Source: Phanerochaete sordida
Taxonomy: Eukaryota; Basidiomycota; Agaricomycetes; Polyporales; Phanerochaetaceae
DNA length: 64,000 bases
Direction of reading: 5' to 3'
Assembly: GCA_019973155.2 (NCBI GenBank)
Contig: BPQB01000011.1
Span: forward strand, 496,001-560,000
The position numbers were made by a program, and so were the translations under genes. Below, one piece after another: positions 12,801 through 24,936 of this stretch (its first letter is position 1; each line of letters begins with the position of its first letter). The notes under the pieces are model-generated. The model made no database searches. It had not been told where the DNA came from and was given only the letters and a program-made list of their open reading frames with translations.

Positions 12801-14443
12801 AGAACGCCATGCGACCCCCCGCACCAAAACCCAGGCCCGCCGACCCTTACGTTCATTCCTCCCTACCCTAGTTGCCTGGCAACTCCCGCAGTTGGTGACT
12901 GCATCAGTTCCTCCTCATCGTCCCCAGCTTCCGCAGAGCCCTGGGCTTCCGCGTACATCATCGGAGCGCTCAGACTCCCCGTCTTGGGCGCACCTCGTCG
13001 TATGCCCACAACGTGTCCACAGCCGACGAAGATCCAGGCAGTGTGCCCCCTCTGCTCCGATGGTGACAAGATGCCGCAGGTCTCGATGCCGCCGGCGCCG
13101 ACACTCATGTATCGCTGATCGTGGCTGAAGAAATCTCGTCAGCGTACCCGCAGCAATATTCCAGCCCTGAACGCCGCGGCGCACCGAACGACGGAGTTCA
13201 CAACGTACAAAGGGATTACAGCTGCACGTGCTCCGCGTAACCTTCGCTGGGCTGTGCCGACTTCATCCTAGAGCACAGGCCGCGGCGACGTCCATGTCCT
13301 GACCCTGCCCGCATGAGAACGCCTGCTGATGCAACACCAGCAATAGGCCATGAGGAAGGTTGCATTTGCGGTCATGGCCCCATGATCCAGGTCTTCCTGC
13401 GCCACCGCACTGAACTCAGCCACCGTGCTGGCTAGCCTTTTTCGAAGACAAGAATACGACCTATGACGAAATACTTCAAATTTTCCGGGTTTCAGTTGCT
13501 AGAGCGCGCATCTTCAGCGAGTTCGGAAGGCAAATCACAATGGTCTCCCGAGAACACCTGATGCTCACTGGACATATCCATTTACGAAATTCCGCGTCGG
13601 CAGCGAGGCAGGGTGTGCTTTTCATGGCTACCCACGCTCATTGTGCATACACACACAGCGCGAGCTGTCCATGAAGCTTATCACTGCGGAGCCGCTGCAC
13701 AGGCAGGGCTGGCGGAGATGGAGGCGAAGATCAAGAGCAACTTCGATCATGGAGGACATGATGCAGACTGATAGCCGCATCAAAGACAGAGAACCGCCAC
13801 TCGGAAGACTCAACTCTACGTGCGTGAGCACGGAGCAAACACGCTCGTCTAGGTCAGCCACCGCTACGCTCTATCCAGCACTCGATAACATTCAATTTGT
13901 CTCCAGGTCTCGGAGACCCAGGTGTATCAGGTCGCATCACGTTCGTCCCTTGTTGCTATGTTCTTCCGCCGGAAACGCTCGTTGTATGTCAGGTTCCAAC
14001 TGCTTCCCTCCGGGACTTGAGGCCGGAGATTTGGAGAGCGCTTCGAGGCCTGGACAACGCGCCGAGCAACGGCTAGCGACAGCGCACTCCGGCGGACACG
14101 GCGGTCACACTTCGCTTAAGTGCGAGGCCCGGGGCCCCAAGAGCACCGAATTCGCCCATCTGCGCGGTCCCCGGCAGTGATGGGCTTGGATGGGCTCGGC
14201 GCGTGCTGGCGGTGAGTGATTGCGGGCACCAGCACGCTGGCTATTGATATGTTTTCAGACGTCATGTGCGCTTCCGACGCTTCGTCTCGCAGCTGCCCTG
14301 ATCCCGGGCCCTGTGGGCGGTGATCAGCAGAAAAGTACTTATGCACTAGCCCCCGCGAAGCCCGCACATCCGCCAACCCAAATATCCGTACCACCCTTTG
14401 TTCCTGGTCGCCTGTTCGCTTCCTATCCCCCACTTCTTGAGCC
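9816..14443. other. Gene-poor region between the DUF6534 gene and the P450
   Basis: About 4.6 kb with no gene I can support. Minus-strand fragments between 10.4 and 11.8 kb contain short hydrophobic stretches (VASSVAPVIYFVTLAFGF near 11250; ADVYLSTASASASA near 10800) bordered by intron-like signals, but they do not join into a reading frame. They could be a decayed DUF6534-like copy. From 11.9 to 14.2 kb I see only short random-looking open frames. Confidence 0.4.
9867..9874 (-). promoter_or_regulatory. TATA box of the DUF6534 gene
   Basis: TATATAG-type box on the minus strand about 55 bases before the ATG at 9815. Confidence 0.45.
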
Positions 14444-16397
14444 ATGGAGCTCGCCACTCTCTTTTACCTTGTTGCGGCCGTGTACGCCCTTACATGGGCT
14501 TCTCGTAGGTTTAGCTATGCCGAGCAATGTGTGGGTGGCGGGTCTATCTCGAGGCACGTGAATACGAGCCGCTGACTGCTTTGCATCCCGTGTAGCTCGA
14601 GGGACTCCCGACAGTAGGAGGTCCCTCTCTTCCCTTCTTTTCATTCTTTGGGGCCATCCACTTCTTGGCTCGAGCCAATAAACTCATCAATGATGGGTAC
14701 AGAAAGGCACGTACTACCATGACTTTATATCACTGCTTGCGTACTTACCGTTTATCTCACAGTACAAGGGCGGCTGCTTCAAGATCGCCCAATTCAATCG
14801 CTGGCTCGTCTTTGTGACTGACCCGGTGCTGAATGAAGAGCTTCGCAAAGCGCCTGAGGACCAAATGTCCTCGCCCGCCGCGCTGCACCAGGTACGTGCG
14901 AATGATCGTCCGCGCTCCGACTCAATGCACTCATGTATCACATCGCTAGTACGTTCAGGGCTTGTACACGATGGGTTTCGGTCTCGACGGGATGCTCCAT
15001 TACATCGATGTCCTTCGTGATCAGCTCCTGCGCCACGTGAACCCGTCCCCTGCGATGCTCTACGACGAGATGTCTGCCTCCTTCCAAGATATCCTTCCCC
15101 AGAGTGACGGTAAGCTGCGCATGAGACCCATGCATGGAGGCCTGGTTTGAATTTCCCCACAGATTGGAAACCTATCCCAGCGCTGAGCTCGTCACTCAAG
15201 CTCATCTTGCGCATGAGCAACCGCGCATTTGTCGGCGCGCCCCTCTGTGCGTAGTCGGCAGTACAGATTTAACCTGCTGGGCTAAAACGTCGCTTCAGGC
15301 AGCGAGCCAGAATATCTGGACGCTGTCATGGACTTCATGAACAGCGTCTTCAAGGGCGCGGTAATTTACAACTGCCTGCCGGCCTTCCTCCGCCCGTGAG
15401 TATACAAATACCCTTTCCCCGCCAGACTTCTACTGAAACTCTGCCATTAGACTGCTTGCACGCTGGCTCGACCTCGTCAACCCCTGCCTGGACCGCGCCG
15501 TGCGCCTGCTGACGCCGCACTACCAGGCGCGCGTCGCGGAGCACGCGGCCGCGGGGGCGCACTGGCCGGGCGCGGCCGACGACCTCCTCGCGTGCCTCGT
15601 CGCGAGCGACGTGCGCGACGTGCGCGAGCTCGCGCGCATCATGCTCGTCGTGAACCTCGCCGCCGTGCACACGACGTCGCAGAGCCTCACGGCCGTGCTC
15701 TACCTGCTCGCGAGCCGGCCGGACTGGCAGGCCGCGCTGCGCGCGGAGGCGGAGGCCGCCCTCGGCGCGGGCGCGGGCGCCGCGTACGACCGCGACGCGC
15801 TCGCGCGCCTGCGCATGCTCGACAGCTTTATCCAGGAGAGCCTGCGGTTCAACGGCATGGGCGCACGTGAGTAGTTTTGTTCGTGGGCTGGCGCGCGCGC
15901 TGACGGGCTCGCTAGTGGCGTCGACGAAGCTCGCGCTCAAGGACTTCGCGCTGTCGAGCGGGCTCGTGATCCCCAAGGGCACGCTCGTCTCCGGCCCGCT
16001 GCGCGCGATGCACCTCGACGACGAGAACTACCCGGACGGCGCGTCCTTCCAGCCGTGGCGCTTCGTTCGCCCTGAGGGCGAGGGCGCCCCGCGTCAGTCG
16101 TTTGCCACCACGTCGCCGACATACCTACCCTTCGGACATGGGAAGACAGCATGGTGCGTGTCGTTTGCGCTTCCCGAGCGAAATTTAGCGCAGGTGCTGA
16201 TACTTGACTGTGCCAGCCCCGGCCGCTTCTTCGCGGCGCTCGAGCTCAAGATGGCGACTGCGTTTCTCCTGCTGAACTACGACATCAAACTGGAGGGCGA
16301 CGCCACTGAAGTACCGCCGCCGTCTTGGTTTATCACTGCCCGTGTGCCCAACTACAAGGCAAATGTACTCGTCCGCCGACGAGAGCAGACAGCATGA
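14444..16397 (+). CDS. Cytochrome P450 monooxygenase (ent-kaurene-oxidase-like type)
   Basis: Nine exons (14444-14530, 14596-14706, 14763-14891, 14950-15109, 15163-15246, 15299-15395, 15451-15866, 15916-16153, 16217-16397) give about 500 residues, normal for a fungal P450. An N-terminal membrane anchor (MELATLFYLVAAVYALTW) is followed by a proline hinge (LEGLPTVGG). The I-helix reads VVNLAAVHTTSQSL, the K-helix ExxR is ESLRFNG, the PERF-like segment is FQPWRFVR, and the haem loop FGHGKTACPGRFFA is completed across the last intron, with the cysteine codon split. The AAVHTTS I-helix is seen in fungal P450s related to CYP68/CYP503, enzymes that oxidise terpenoids and other lipophilic metabolites at the ER. 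The substrate is unknown. The second intron appears to use a GC donor (AAG then GCACGT). The end of exon 1 is the least certain edge. Confidence 0.88.
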
Positions 16398-16660
16398 ACA
16401 TGGACGTCTTCGGCTTGCGCTTGCGCGGGTGACTGCGGTACAACGTGCTATCTATCACTAAATATTCTTTGTATTTTATTCGTCGATTTTGCGTTTCCTG
16501 CTTCCATGTATTCGTATCTATTACCCCTCTCCAATGACCAGGCTCGCTGAAAGTACTGCTGCTAACCTTGTCGAGCCTGGTCACGTCAAGGCGTTACTCA
16601 CGGAACACGCTATCGCACATCATACTGAGGTGCTGTTACATATATTTTCCCAGCGATACT

Positions 16661-17736
16661 CTAACTCTGCTCTATCTTGACGTCGCGCCCTACGACAGTG
16701 AACCACGGCCTCTTATCGAACCCAGGCTCCCTCGCATCACCAAACAAGAACCCGCACTTCGCATACATCCGCTCCACATGATCCTCTCCCACATTCAGAC
16801 AGACCTCTTTCTTCACGCCCTTCGCGGGCACCAGCGGGCCCTCGACGCCGTGCTCGGGGACGCCGAGGAAGTAGCGCAGCATCGCGGACACGAGCGCGCT
16901 CGCGATGCCCTTCCGCCGGTGCTCGGGCGCGACATACACGTTCTTGATTGCGATCGTGCGCGGCGTCGCGCGGCCGACGATGCAGAACGCGACCGCAGCA
17001 CCGTCGGCCGCACGGCAGACCCACGCCTCGCCGCACGCGATGTGCGCGACGATGCGCGGGCGCGCGGTCTCGGCGGTGAGAGGGGTGTTCCAGAGCACGG
17101 AGAACGCGGCGAGCAGCTCCGCGAGCGCGTCGGTGTCGTCTGCGGTCGCGGGTGCGAGGCGGAGGGCGCCGAGTGACGGCGGGGGTGTGGTGGGCAGCGT
17201 CGCACGCGTCGCGTAGGATGTCGTGGCGACGAAGTACGGGGGCGGGCCGCTCGCTTTGATACCGCGGGACGCAAAGACGGCGACCCACGCGTCGACGAAC
17301 GCGCTGCAGACGTCCGCGTCTCCCCAGACCGAGCTGAGGGACTGTGGGTCGACTGTGGCCGCAACGGCAGGCGCGAGCTGCGACATGGCCGAGTCCAGTT
17401 CTTCCTTCGTGAGCTCGGCGCTGCGCGGAGACCCCAGGCTCACTGAGGGTTCTCCAGCAACGCAAGACAGCACCAGTCTGGCAGACATTTTCGTGAGCCT
17501 TTCTACCTCACCGCTGATTTTCTTTAATGCACTTACACTAAAGCATCGCCGCGATAGACGGCAAAAACCTTCCTAGACTCTTCAGAGAGATGTCTCGCTT
17601 GAATTTGGTACTCGATGAAGCTGTCTGCGAGCACACCGAGTGGGGTGTTCAGCGAGCAGTCGTCGTAACCGTGCTTCGCGGCCTCCTCGATGAAGACTCG
17701 AGGGTCTGCGGCCTGTACGACACGAAACTGAGCCAT
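16661..17736 (-). CDS. GNAT-family N-acetyltransferase (paralog A)
   Basis: Two exons (17537-17736 and 16661-17477, intron 59 nt) give 338 residues. The GNAT core is in the C-terminal half: IAIKNVYVAPEHRRKGIASA carries the motif A acetyl-CoA pyrophosphate loop (R-R-K-G-I-A), followed by LVSAMLRYFLG and the late strand YAKCGFLFGD. The N-terminal third (RVVQAADPRVFIEEAAKHGY) is outside the GNAT fold and is shared with paralog B at 21592-22662. The MAQF start was chosen because it aligns exactly with MAHF of paralog B and has a TATAAAAG box about 40 bases upstream. The acceptor substrate is unknown. Confidence 0.85.
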
Positions 17737-17773
17737 GAGGGCTACACTGCGAGGACTCGGGGTCAAGGCCTCG

Positions 17774-17782
17774 CTTTTATAG
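17774..17782 (-). promoter_or_regulatory. TATA box of GNAT paralog A
   Basis: CTATAAAAG on the minus strand, about 40 bases before the chosen ATG at 17736. It supports that start over an upstream GTG. Confidence 0.55.
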
Positions 17783-17986
17783 GCCCTCGGGCTCTCCAGA
17801 CCGCGTGGAACGATCTGTGAGCGAGTCATGTAAAATCTGTGATGACTCGATTATCGATCCGCAGCCTACACCTTGCTCGCTAAGGCAAGTGCCCTGCCTT
17901 ATTCGTACAACCCACGACCGTACATCTTGGATATCATAGCAGACACCACGCGAAACAAACGACACAACCTCGAGACCAACGTCTCG

Positions 17987-20281
17987 TCAGCCCCTACGCT
18001 CCTTTTTTCCCGACGGAGCCTCCGCATGGTCGCCTCTCTGGCGCTTCCTCCTGCGCTCCCCAGCGGTCTGGACCGCGGCCGGTTCCGAGGATCGTGCTGT
18101 ACCATCTGCCATCCCACTAGGTGCCGTCGCAGCTTCAGCAGCGGAGTTGCTCCTGCTCAAAATCCGTGCTGAGCGACGGAAACCCAGCTGCGTGTACGAT
18201 TCCGTCGAAGTCCATGCACCAGCCGACGGCGTGGGCGGAAAAGTAGGAAGATGTCGTGCTGAGCTCTTGTCTTTGTACCTAGAAGGATCCTCCTGGTATG
18301 CGCCATCGACCATAAAAGGGGCTATATCAAAAAGATCAGGCACGCGGGGACCCAGGGTAGGGCTCTCAAGCGGTCCGAAGCGCTCTTCAAGGATAGCTGG
18401 CAAACCCGAGCCCCCGGAAGGCGGCATCGCCAGAGCGTCGAACCCGGGAGGCGCGGAGTAGCAGTACGGCTCGTAGGACAACGCACCAGCCGGAGGCAGT
18501 TGCGCTGCTCCTGCGAAGGCCGGACCGGGGTGCGAGTCGTGATCCGCTTGTTCTGGATAGGGCTGCAGTTCATGGGGCGCGACCCACGCATATTCTTCGG
18601 GCAGCTCTCTAGCGAAAGCGGACACCACCTGTTCTGGGTCGATACCATACGCGGGGGTCGAGTTCGATGGGCTAGCATAGGATGAACCCGCTTGCGAGGT
18701 GCTCGCCTCAGAAGGTCCCGGACGCGAGGTGTTTGCTTTAGGTCTGCCCCGGCGCGGCGCGGGCGCGGAGGGCAGCGGCTGCGGTCCCGCCTGGAAAACA
18801 TGCATTCCGGCATGAGGACCAGCAACAGCCTGCGTCTCTGCTGTCGCAGCGGCACGTGTCCGTGAGTTGCTTACGGTTGGCCGATCCTGCGGCCACTGCC
18901 CCGGCATTAGGCGTTCGTTCGACGGTCCGGCCTGGGCGGGTTCGCCTGCGGGCGCCGCTTCGCCCTGCGTCCCCTGTGCGGCGGCCTGGGCACCGTCCCT
19001 GAATATTTTGCATGACTTTTTGTGCCTGTCGGCTAAGTGCGGCTTGAGCCGCTTGAGCTTGGTACCGCAGCCGAACGGGCACGGGTCTCCCTCGAAGTGC
19101 GTCGTGAAATGCCGCGCGTAGCTCTCGCTCTTGAGTGTGAGCCCTTTCGAGGTGCGCCCGCAGTCCGGGACCGGACAGGAGATTCTCTTCCCTTTTGGGT
19201 TGCAGAGGGTGGTATGGTATATTCTGACGTGCATGCTGGCGTCGTCCTTCGCGAAGGTGCGACTCGAGCAAGTGGGGAACGGGCAAACCACGTTAACGAT
19301 ACTGGTGAGCCGTATTAGGTCTTGGTCACCCAAACGAGGGACCGAGGCTTACAGCTGGTTGTCAGCAGGCACGACTTGAGGTGGCTCTGCTGCAGCAGGC
19401 TGTGAATCGCTTGCCGCAGTCTTGCTTAGCTTACCCTTTGACTTCTTCGGATGGGCCAGAGGTTTGAGCGAAGTATCCGCGTGTGGGAAACGCTCCTCGG
19501 TTTGCTCGTTGCTCGGCGTAGGAAACGAAGCCGGCGCGTTCGAAGCGTCGAATTTTACTTCAAGCTCATTGCGAAACGGGTTTTCGTAGGAAGGAGGTGG
19601 CAGTAGTATGGAATGGAATGGTGGGCTGCCCAGAGGGTTATAGAGCTGACATGCCAGGAGATACGGACGGTCACGTACAGGCCAAAGGAGTAGATCGGAT
19701 CGTTGGTCTCTTGCTCCTGTGGGCCGATGGGCACGTTCAGGTCTTGCAGAGGGGTTGAGGAAGGGCCACTGGTCGGTACCAGGCAAGTTGCATATGTTTG
19801 CGGGTGGTTGAGGAATTGATCTTGCCACGGTGCTTGCGGAACCGCTGGGCCAGAGACGTAAGTGGCCGGAGATGAGTACTGGCTATGTATTTGGTTCACT
19901 GGGGCCTGGATGTTGAAATCCCGGTCGGGGTAATCCAAACTCGCTGGGGCCATGTGCTGAGGAAAGACGGGATCGCGATGGCCGCTATACGGGTGGGCGT
20001 AGCCTTGTATACTTTCCTCGAGTGGGTGATTAATGGTGCTCGAGGATTGGATTCTATCCTCGTACGGAAATAGTCGCGTGTCTAACAACCCTGGTGGGAC
20101 GTTCTCACTCGGCTCTACCCGGCTGTGGATCCTATAGTCCTTCCCAAAAATTGACTTGAACAACTCTTCGAATTCCTTGCAGTTGTCGAGCCTGAACATC
20201 GGCAAGTCGCTATTATCAAGATCATAAGGCTAGTCGAACATGGAGGACTTACGCCTCAGATAGATCGTACACGCCATCCAT
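17987..20281 (-). CDS. Three-finger zinc protein, family member 1
   Basis: Four exons (20253-20281, 19679-20209, 19353-19625, 17987-19301) give 715 residues. A long disordered N-terminal half opens with MDGVYDLSEADLPMFRLDN. A compact cysteine/histidine block follows: finger 1 CPFPTC with HVRIYH, finger 2 CPVPDC with HFTTH, finger 3 CPFGC with HLADRHKKSC. The spacing (C-x4-C, C-x4-C, C-x3-C) is shared with the genes at 33563-35238 and 36389-38347. The tail is basic and likely nuclear (RRRKRQR near the end), preceded by FRRSARILSR. DNA binding is an inference from the C2H2-like pattern; no target is known. The gene lies between two GNAT paralogs, all on the minus strand. Confidence 0.8.
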
Positions 20282-20433
20282 ATTACAAGTGTCCTTTGCA
20301 GCTATTGACGAAGTGGGCTGGACGTTTTGTCGAGAGATCGTGGAGCAGGGTGGAAAGCGATGGTGGAGGGGACCGACCGGACCACCGGGTGGACCAAGTC
20401 GACGGCAAGGGGAAAGGGACGAAGTGGCACGGA

Positions 20434-20441
20434 ATATATAG
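20434..20441 (-). promoter_or_regulatory. TATA box of zinc protein 1
   Basis: TATATATT on the minus strand about 150 bases before the ATG at 20281, implying a leader of roughly 120 bases. Confidence 0.4.
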
Positions 20442-21591
20442 GCGCCTCGCCGGATGTCGCGTGTCGTACGTCCGCGCGTGTTGGTTTCGACGCGTCTCAT
20501 TAGATGTCACGTTACCGCAGGGGCCACCAGCGCGAAGCACCCGCGCGAGCTTGAGCGGCCCCCGGATGCGTCTGCGCAAGCCTATACTGCCTGTGCACAT
20601 TTATTACTTGAGATTTGACATCAGTAGTTGATTGTACCCTCACCATGAGCGCAGAGGGGGCTGCAAATTCTAAGATTTTATGTCGTCGATACCGTCGAGT
20701 CGCTAAGCTCACATGGGCGTAAAATCAACAGGGACAGCAGCTCAAAGTGGGCTTCAACGTCTGCGTTATCCTCGAGAGAGTAAATTGGCCTGGAAGGCGA
20801 TCTCTAAGAGCTAGAACTTAGTACATATACAGAGTATGATTGTAGGACCATTTAGCCTGTAATATACCTCCTAGTAGCGACACAAGCGTGTTCGACCGCT
20901 TTGTGCTGGCGCCTTCGCTCGCTTCAAAGGAGATGACTCTTGCTAACACAGTCAACGGTGAGGTAAAGTAATGACTGACGAGTGATACTCAACGGAACAT
21001 GCGAAACTCACCATCCTCGGGTTCCTCCCTAGACCTGGGCATTATATTTGTATAGTCGTCAGACTCCTCGCCCAAAAGACGTTAGCATCTCAGCATAATC
21101 CTCTCCGAACCGTCTGGATCAGTGGGGCGCTGATCTTGTTCCGAGGCTCCGCTGGCGAGCCAGGAGCTTGACTGAAGCGCGCCCTGCGAGAGTGCACCTC
21201 AAGCATAAGGGGAAGTCAAGTGATAGAAATGTAAACAAACGCTGAAAAAAAAGACATGCCCAAGACTAGGGTCGGTGTCGTAGTCGCAGTTCGCGTCGCC
21301 GTCGCTGAGCAAGAAAGAGTCGAAGGTGTCAGAAGACGCTGTATATAACCCTAACCTTGGGTGTATGCGTGAGAATCCACCAGCGCCGCCGCAGGGGGAA
21401 GAGCAGCGCGCTGTCGATGCCGTCTATGGTCCATGCACGACACTGGAAGTTGCAGCCGAGCTACATAGAAGAGATTTGAGCATTTTGAGCTCGTACGCAC
21501 ATTTATATGGACCTCTAATGGCAAGAGATATCTGGTAACACACGGTAGTAACGCGCCCCCGGTAAACACCAGCGGTCTGTCCAATAACCTA
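20442..21591. other. Intergenic region upstream of zinc protein 1
   Basis: About 1.1 kb between the zinc protein promoter and the 3' end of GNAT paralog B. Only short open frames are present, none with recognisable content. Confidence 0.4.
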
Positions 21592-22662
21592 CTAGCTTTG
21601 CTCAACCACCACCTCCTGCCCTACAACAAGGAACCAAGGCTGCCTATCCGAGCCCGGCTCCCTCGCGTCCCCAAACAAAAACCCACACTTCGTGTACAAC
21701 TCCTCCACATGGTCCTCCGCGACGTTCAAGCAGACCTGCGCCTTCACGCCCTTCAGGGGCACCAGCGGGCCCTCGACGCCGTGGTCGGACACGCCGAGGA
21801 AGTAGCGGCACATCCCGAGCACGAGCGCGCTCGCGACGCCTTTCCGGCGGTGGTCCGGCACGACGTACATGTTCTTGATCGCGATCGTGCGCGGCGTCGC
21901 GCGGCCGACGACGCAGAACGCGAGGGCGGCGCCGTCGGGCGCGCGGCAGAACCACGCCTCGCCGCACGCGATGTGCGCGCCCATGCGTGCGCGTGCGTCG
22001 TCGACGGACAGCTGCGCGCCCCATACGACGGAGAACTCCCGCAGCAGGTCCGCGAGTGCGTCGGTGTCCGCCTGCATCGCGGGCACGATCGCGAAGGGCA
22101 TGTGGCGCGTTGGGGTGCTCGTGGGCAACGTTTTGCGCGTCGCGTACGAGTTTTTGGCGCGGAATACCGGGGGTGCGGCGTGCGCTTTGATGCCGCGGGA
22201 TGCGAGGAGGGGGAGCCAGGCATCGAAAAACGCGCTGGCGAGCACTCGGCTCCCCCAAAGCGAGCCGCAGGACAGAGGGTCGCCCGTCGTTGCGATGAGC
22301 GCCACGAACGGAGACATGACGGCCGCCAGGTCTTCTGTCGTCAGCTCAGGGCTACTGGGTGCACCGAGACTCCATGACGGTTCTCCGTCGACACAGGCAA
22401 GTGCCAACCTGAAGGAAATGGGTCGGTCTCGAGTGATATACTGGCAGCGTAGGGGCACCTACACCAGATCGTCGCCTCGGTAGGCAACGAAGAGCTTTTC
22501 CGAGGCTTCGTTGGACTCCCATCGCGCGTCGATCTTCTCGCCGAAGCCGTCTGCGAGGAGACCGAGCGGATAGCTCATGGAGCACTCATCGTAACCCCTC
22601 GCGGCGGCCTCAGCGAGGAATGTTCGAGGGCTTAAGACCTGCTCGACGCGAAAGTGGGCCAT
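21592..22662 (-). CDS. GNAT-family N-acetyltransferase (paralog B)
   Basis: Two exons (22463-22662 and 21592-22408, intron 54 nt) give 338 residues, the same protein length and the same exon lengths (200 and 817 nt) as paralog A. The acetyl-CoA loop is IAIKNMYVVPDHRRKGVASA, followed by LVLGMCRYFLG and the late strand YTKCGFLFGDAREPG. The N-terminal third (RVEQVLSPRTFLAEAAARGY) matches that of paralog A. Retained exon lengths and intron position show a recent gene duplication; the zinc-finger gene now lies between the copies. Substrate unknown. Confidence 0.85.
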
Positions 22663-22698
22663 ATAGTCTGTTACATGAGTTCAATGTCGAGTTCCAGT

Positions 22699-22705
22699 CT
22701 TATAG
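22699..22705 (-). promoter_or_regulatory. TATA-like box of GNAT paralog B
   Basis: CTATAAG on the minus strand, 37 bases before the ATG at 22662, the same arrangement as in paralog A. Confidence 0.45.
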
Positions 22706-23692
22706 CGCCGCGGGTCTCGTCGTCCGCGAGGAGCGGCTTTGTCGGCGGGTCACGCATTTCCGATGACTCGAACAGCGATAGACAGCCTTATGTAACCGTG
22801 TGCCTCTGTGCAATTCCTAGCTCGACGGCTCCGAGTTGTCCTCTGAGTCTTCGCTGCTCTGGGTCTGAAGCCTGCGCCCGCCGGCGGTGAGCACTGTGGT
22901 CGAGTCAGGAGGGTGTGCTGCCCATGTGGTTGACGACTTGCAGCCGAGTCAGGGCCGCGCTGGACAACCAAAGCTGCCAATTAAGAACAGCTTGGCAGGG
23001 CATATCGCTGTAGTTGGTGGGTCGACGGCGCAGCAGAGTCGACGGCGGGGCGGAGGTCTCGCGATGATCCTGGCCACCGCTACTGCTTCTGTCAGGCTGT
23101 TTAGTGAGAGCCACCGGTCCGTTTGCCCACGATGAATGCACAGTTCCTACGTTGACGGGGGCAGTGTGTCCCTGTAGCGTCTTATGTTGGTCTAGAATCA
23201 GGAGAGGGACGTTCAAAGTTCAAACTGTTACCGCACAAGCTGAACGATGGCAGCATGTGTGCCCCGCGTCCCCGCGCGGATTCTGCCGAGCGGAGTTTGT
23301 ACTGGAACGAAAGCAGCGAAAAAGTAGAAGAAAAGGTGGGAAATTCGGCCTCGTCTGAGCTCCTTTTCCCATCCGAGCTTCTTATTTGCTCTGTTTTATC
23401 CCCGTCTTCGAAGGAGGAGCCGAGATTGAGCCGAGAACGAGCAAAGAACAAGTGGCAAAAGAGGGGATCGAACACAGCTTTGAACAACCCTATTTGCGGT
23501 AAGCTGGGACGCCACACTCCCCAAGAGTCAAGACCTGTTCACCATGCTCAACGCTAGCCCAAGACCGTAGCACAGAATCATGCCATCTCCCGAGAGGATG
23601 CTATTTTGCTGATGGGGCCTCGGATAAAAGCCTGGAGACGGGGAGACCCTCTCCTCCTGCTCTAGGTCACCCTCTGGGCCTTACTAGCTGCT
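22706..23692. other. Divergent intergenic region between GNAT paralog B and the GH18 gene
   Basis: About 1 kb that must hold the promoters of two divergent genes. An ATAAAAG box at 23624-23630 lies about 65 bases before the GH18 start. Nothing else is recognised. Confidence 0.45.
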
Positions 23693-24936
23693 ATGGTTCT
23701 CGTCGGCTACCAGCGCATTCTCGCTGCAGTCGTCCTGTCCGCGCTTACCAACGTCCTTGGTGTCTTTGCTGTCCCCGCTGGGTGGGAGAAGTTCGGCCAC
23801 GAAGCCGGCGAAATCCTTGCGCGGGCAGCCTCACCTACGCCGCACTGGGTTGTGTACGGCGACACGGGTACCCCTGGTACCGATGGCCCTCCAAATTCAT
23901 CTGCGATAATAGCGCGTATCTTTTCTCGTGTTCTGCGTCCCGAAGCTGACTGCCGCCTAGGGCTTCAATGTCTTCGCGCTCGGATTCTTGCTTGTCCACG
24001 GTGCCTCGGACCAGGCAGAGGAATGGGCCTACCTGGGCACCAATAACCGCACGATCATCAAGGCCCAGTACGCCGCTGCGGGAATCAAGCTCGTCGTGTC
24101 GGCCTTCGGCCCCAGCGACATGCCCACCACCGCGCATGATAATCCCGTTGACACGGCAGACACCTTCGCCGCGTGGGTCAAAGAATATGATCTCGACGGC
24201 ATCGATGTCGCCTATGAAGTACGTGTACCGTAAGAGCTACTTCGATGTAGCTCATAGAGCTCTCGCAGGACCTGGTGGCCTTCAATGCCGGCGACGGCGC
24301 GGCCGAGCAGTGGCTCATCACGTTTACCCGTCAGCTCCGCGCCCAGCTGCCTGCGGGCCAGTACATCATCACCCATGGACGTACGTCTCGCACTCTCCCA
24401 CCAGTCCCGCTGCCAACTTGACTTTATTCTACAGCGCTCGCGCCCTGGTTCTCACCCTACTACTGGGGCGGCGGCGGCTACCTTCGCGTGCACAGATGCG
24501 TCGGGGACCTCATCGACTGGTACAACGTGCAGTTCCACAACCGTAAGCCTGCACGTCCATCCGGCCTGCCCACGCGCTGACACTCCACAGAGGGCCCGGG
24601 CGAGTACGAGACGTGCGATGGGCTGCTGACAGAGTCGAGCGTGGTGTGGCCGCAGACCGCACTGTTCCAGATCGCGGCATCCGGCGTCCCACTCAACAAG
24701 CTCGTCATCGGGAAGCCCGCGAGCCCCGTCGACGTCTTGAGCGGCGGGTACATGAGCCCGGCAACCCTCGCACACTGCGTCGCGCTGGCCAAGAACCAAG
24801 GCTGGGGTGCGTGGTCTGCCTCTGCTTCTGCACCCGCTGACCACGTGCGCTAGATGGTGGCGTTGTGGCTTTTGAGTACCCTGACGCGAATGCTGCCTGG
24901 ATCAAGGCCGTCCGTGCCGATTCTTGGCCTGTCTAG
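23693..24936 (+). CDS. Secreted glycoside hydrolase family 18 (chitinase-like) protein
   Basis: Six exons (23693-23911, 23961-24218, 24269-24380, 24435-24542, 24591-24806, 24854-24936) give 331 residues. A signal peptide (MVLVGYQRILAAVVLSALTN, then VLGVFA) precedes a single GH18 barrel: strand 1 GFNVFALGFLLV, strand 3 GIKLVVSAFG, and the catalytic strand YDLDGIDVAYEDL, where the usual D-x-x-D-x-D-x-E has alanine in place of the third aspartate, directly before the acid/base glutamate. Later strands are QYIITHGPLAPWFSP and IDWYNVQFHN, ending GGVVAFEYPDANA. Without the aspartate that positions the substrate acetamido group, chitin hydrolysis may be weak or lost. The first intron needs a GC donor (ATA then GCGCGT) to keep frame, so that edge is less certain. 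Confidence 0.85.

Noticed and set aside
15592..15870. Arg-rich open frame inside the P450
   Set aside because: Alternative frame of P450 exon 7; the true frame carries the I-helix and ExxR motifs.
21598..22377. 259-residue plus-strand open frame opposite GNAT paralog B
   Set aside because: Mirror of the GC-rich acetyltransferase; a similar shadow lies opposite paralog A. The minus strand carries the acetyl-CoA motif.
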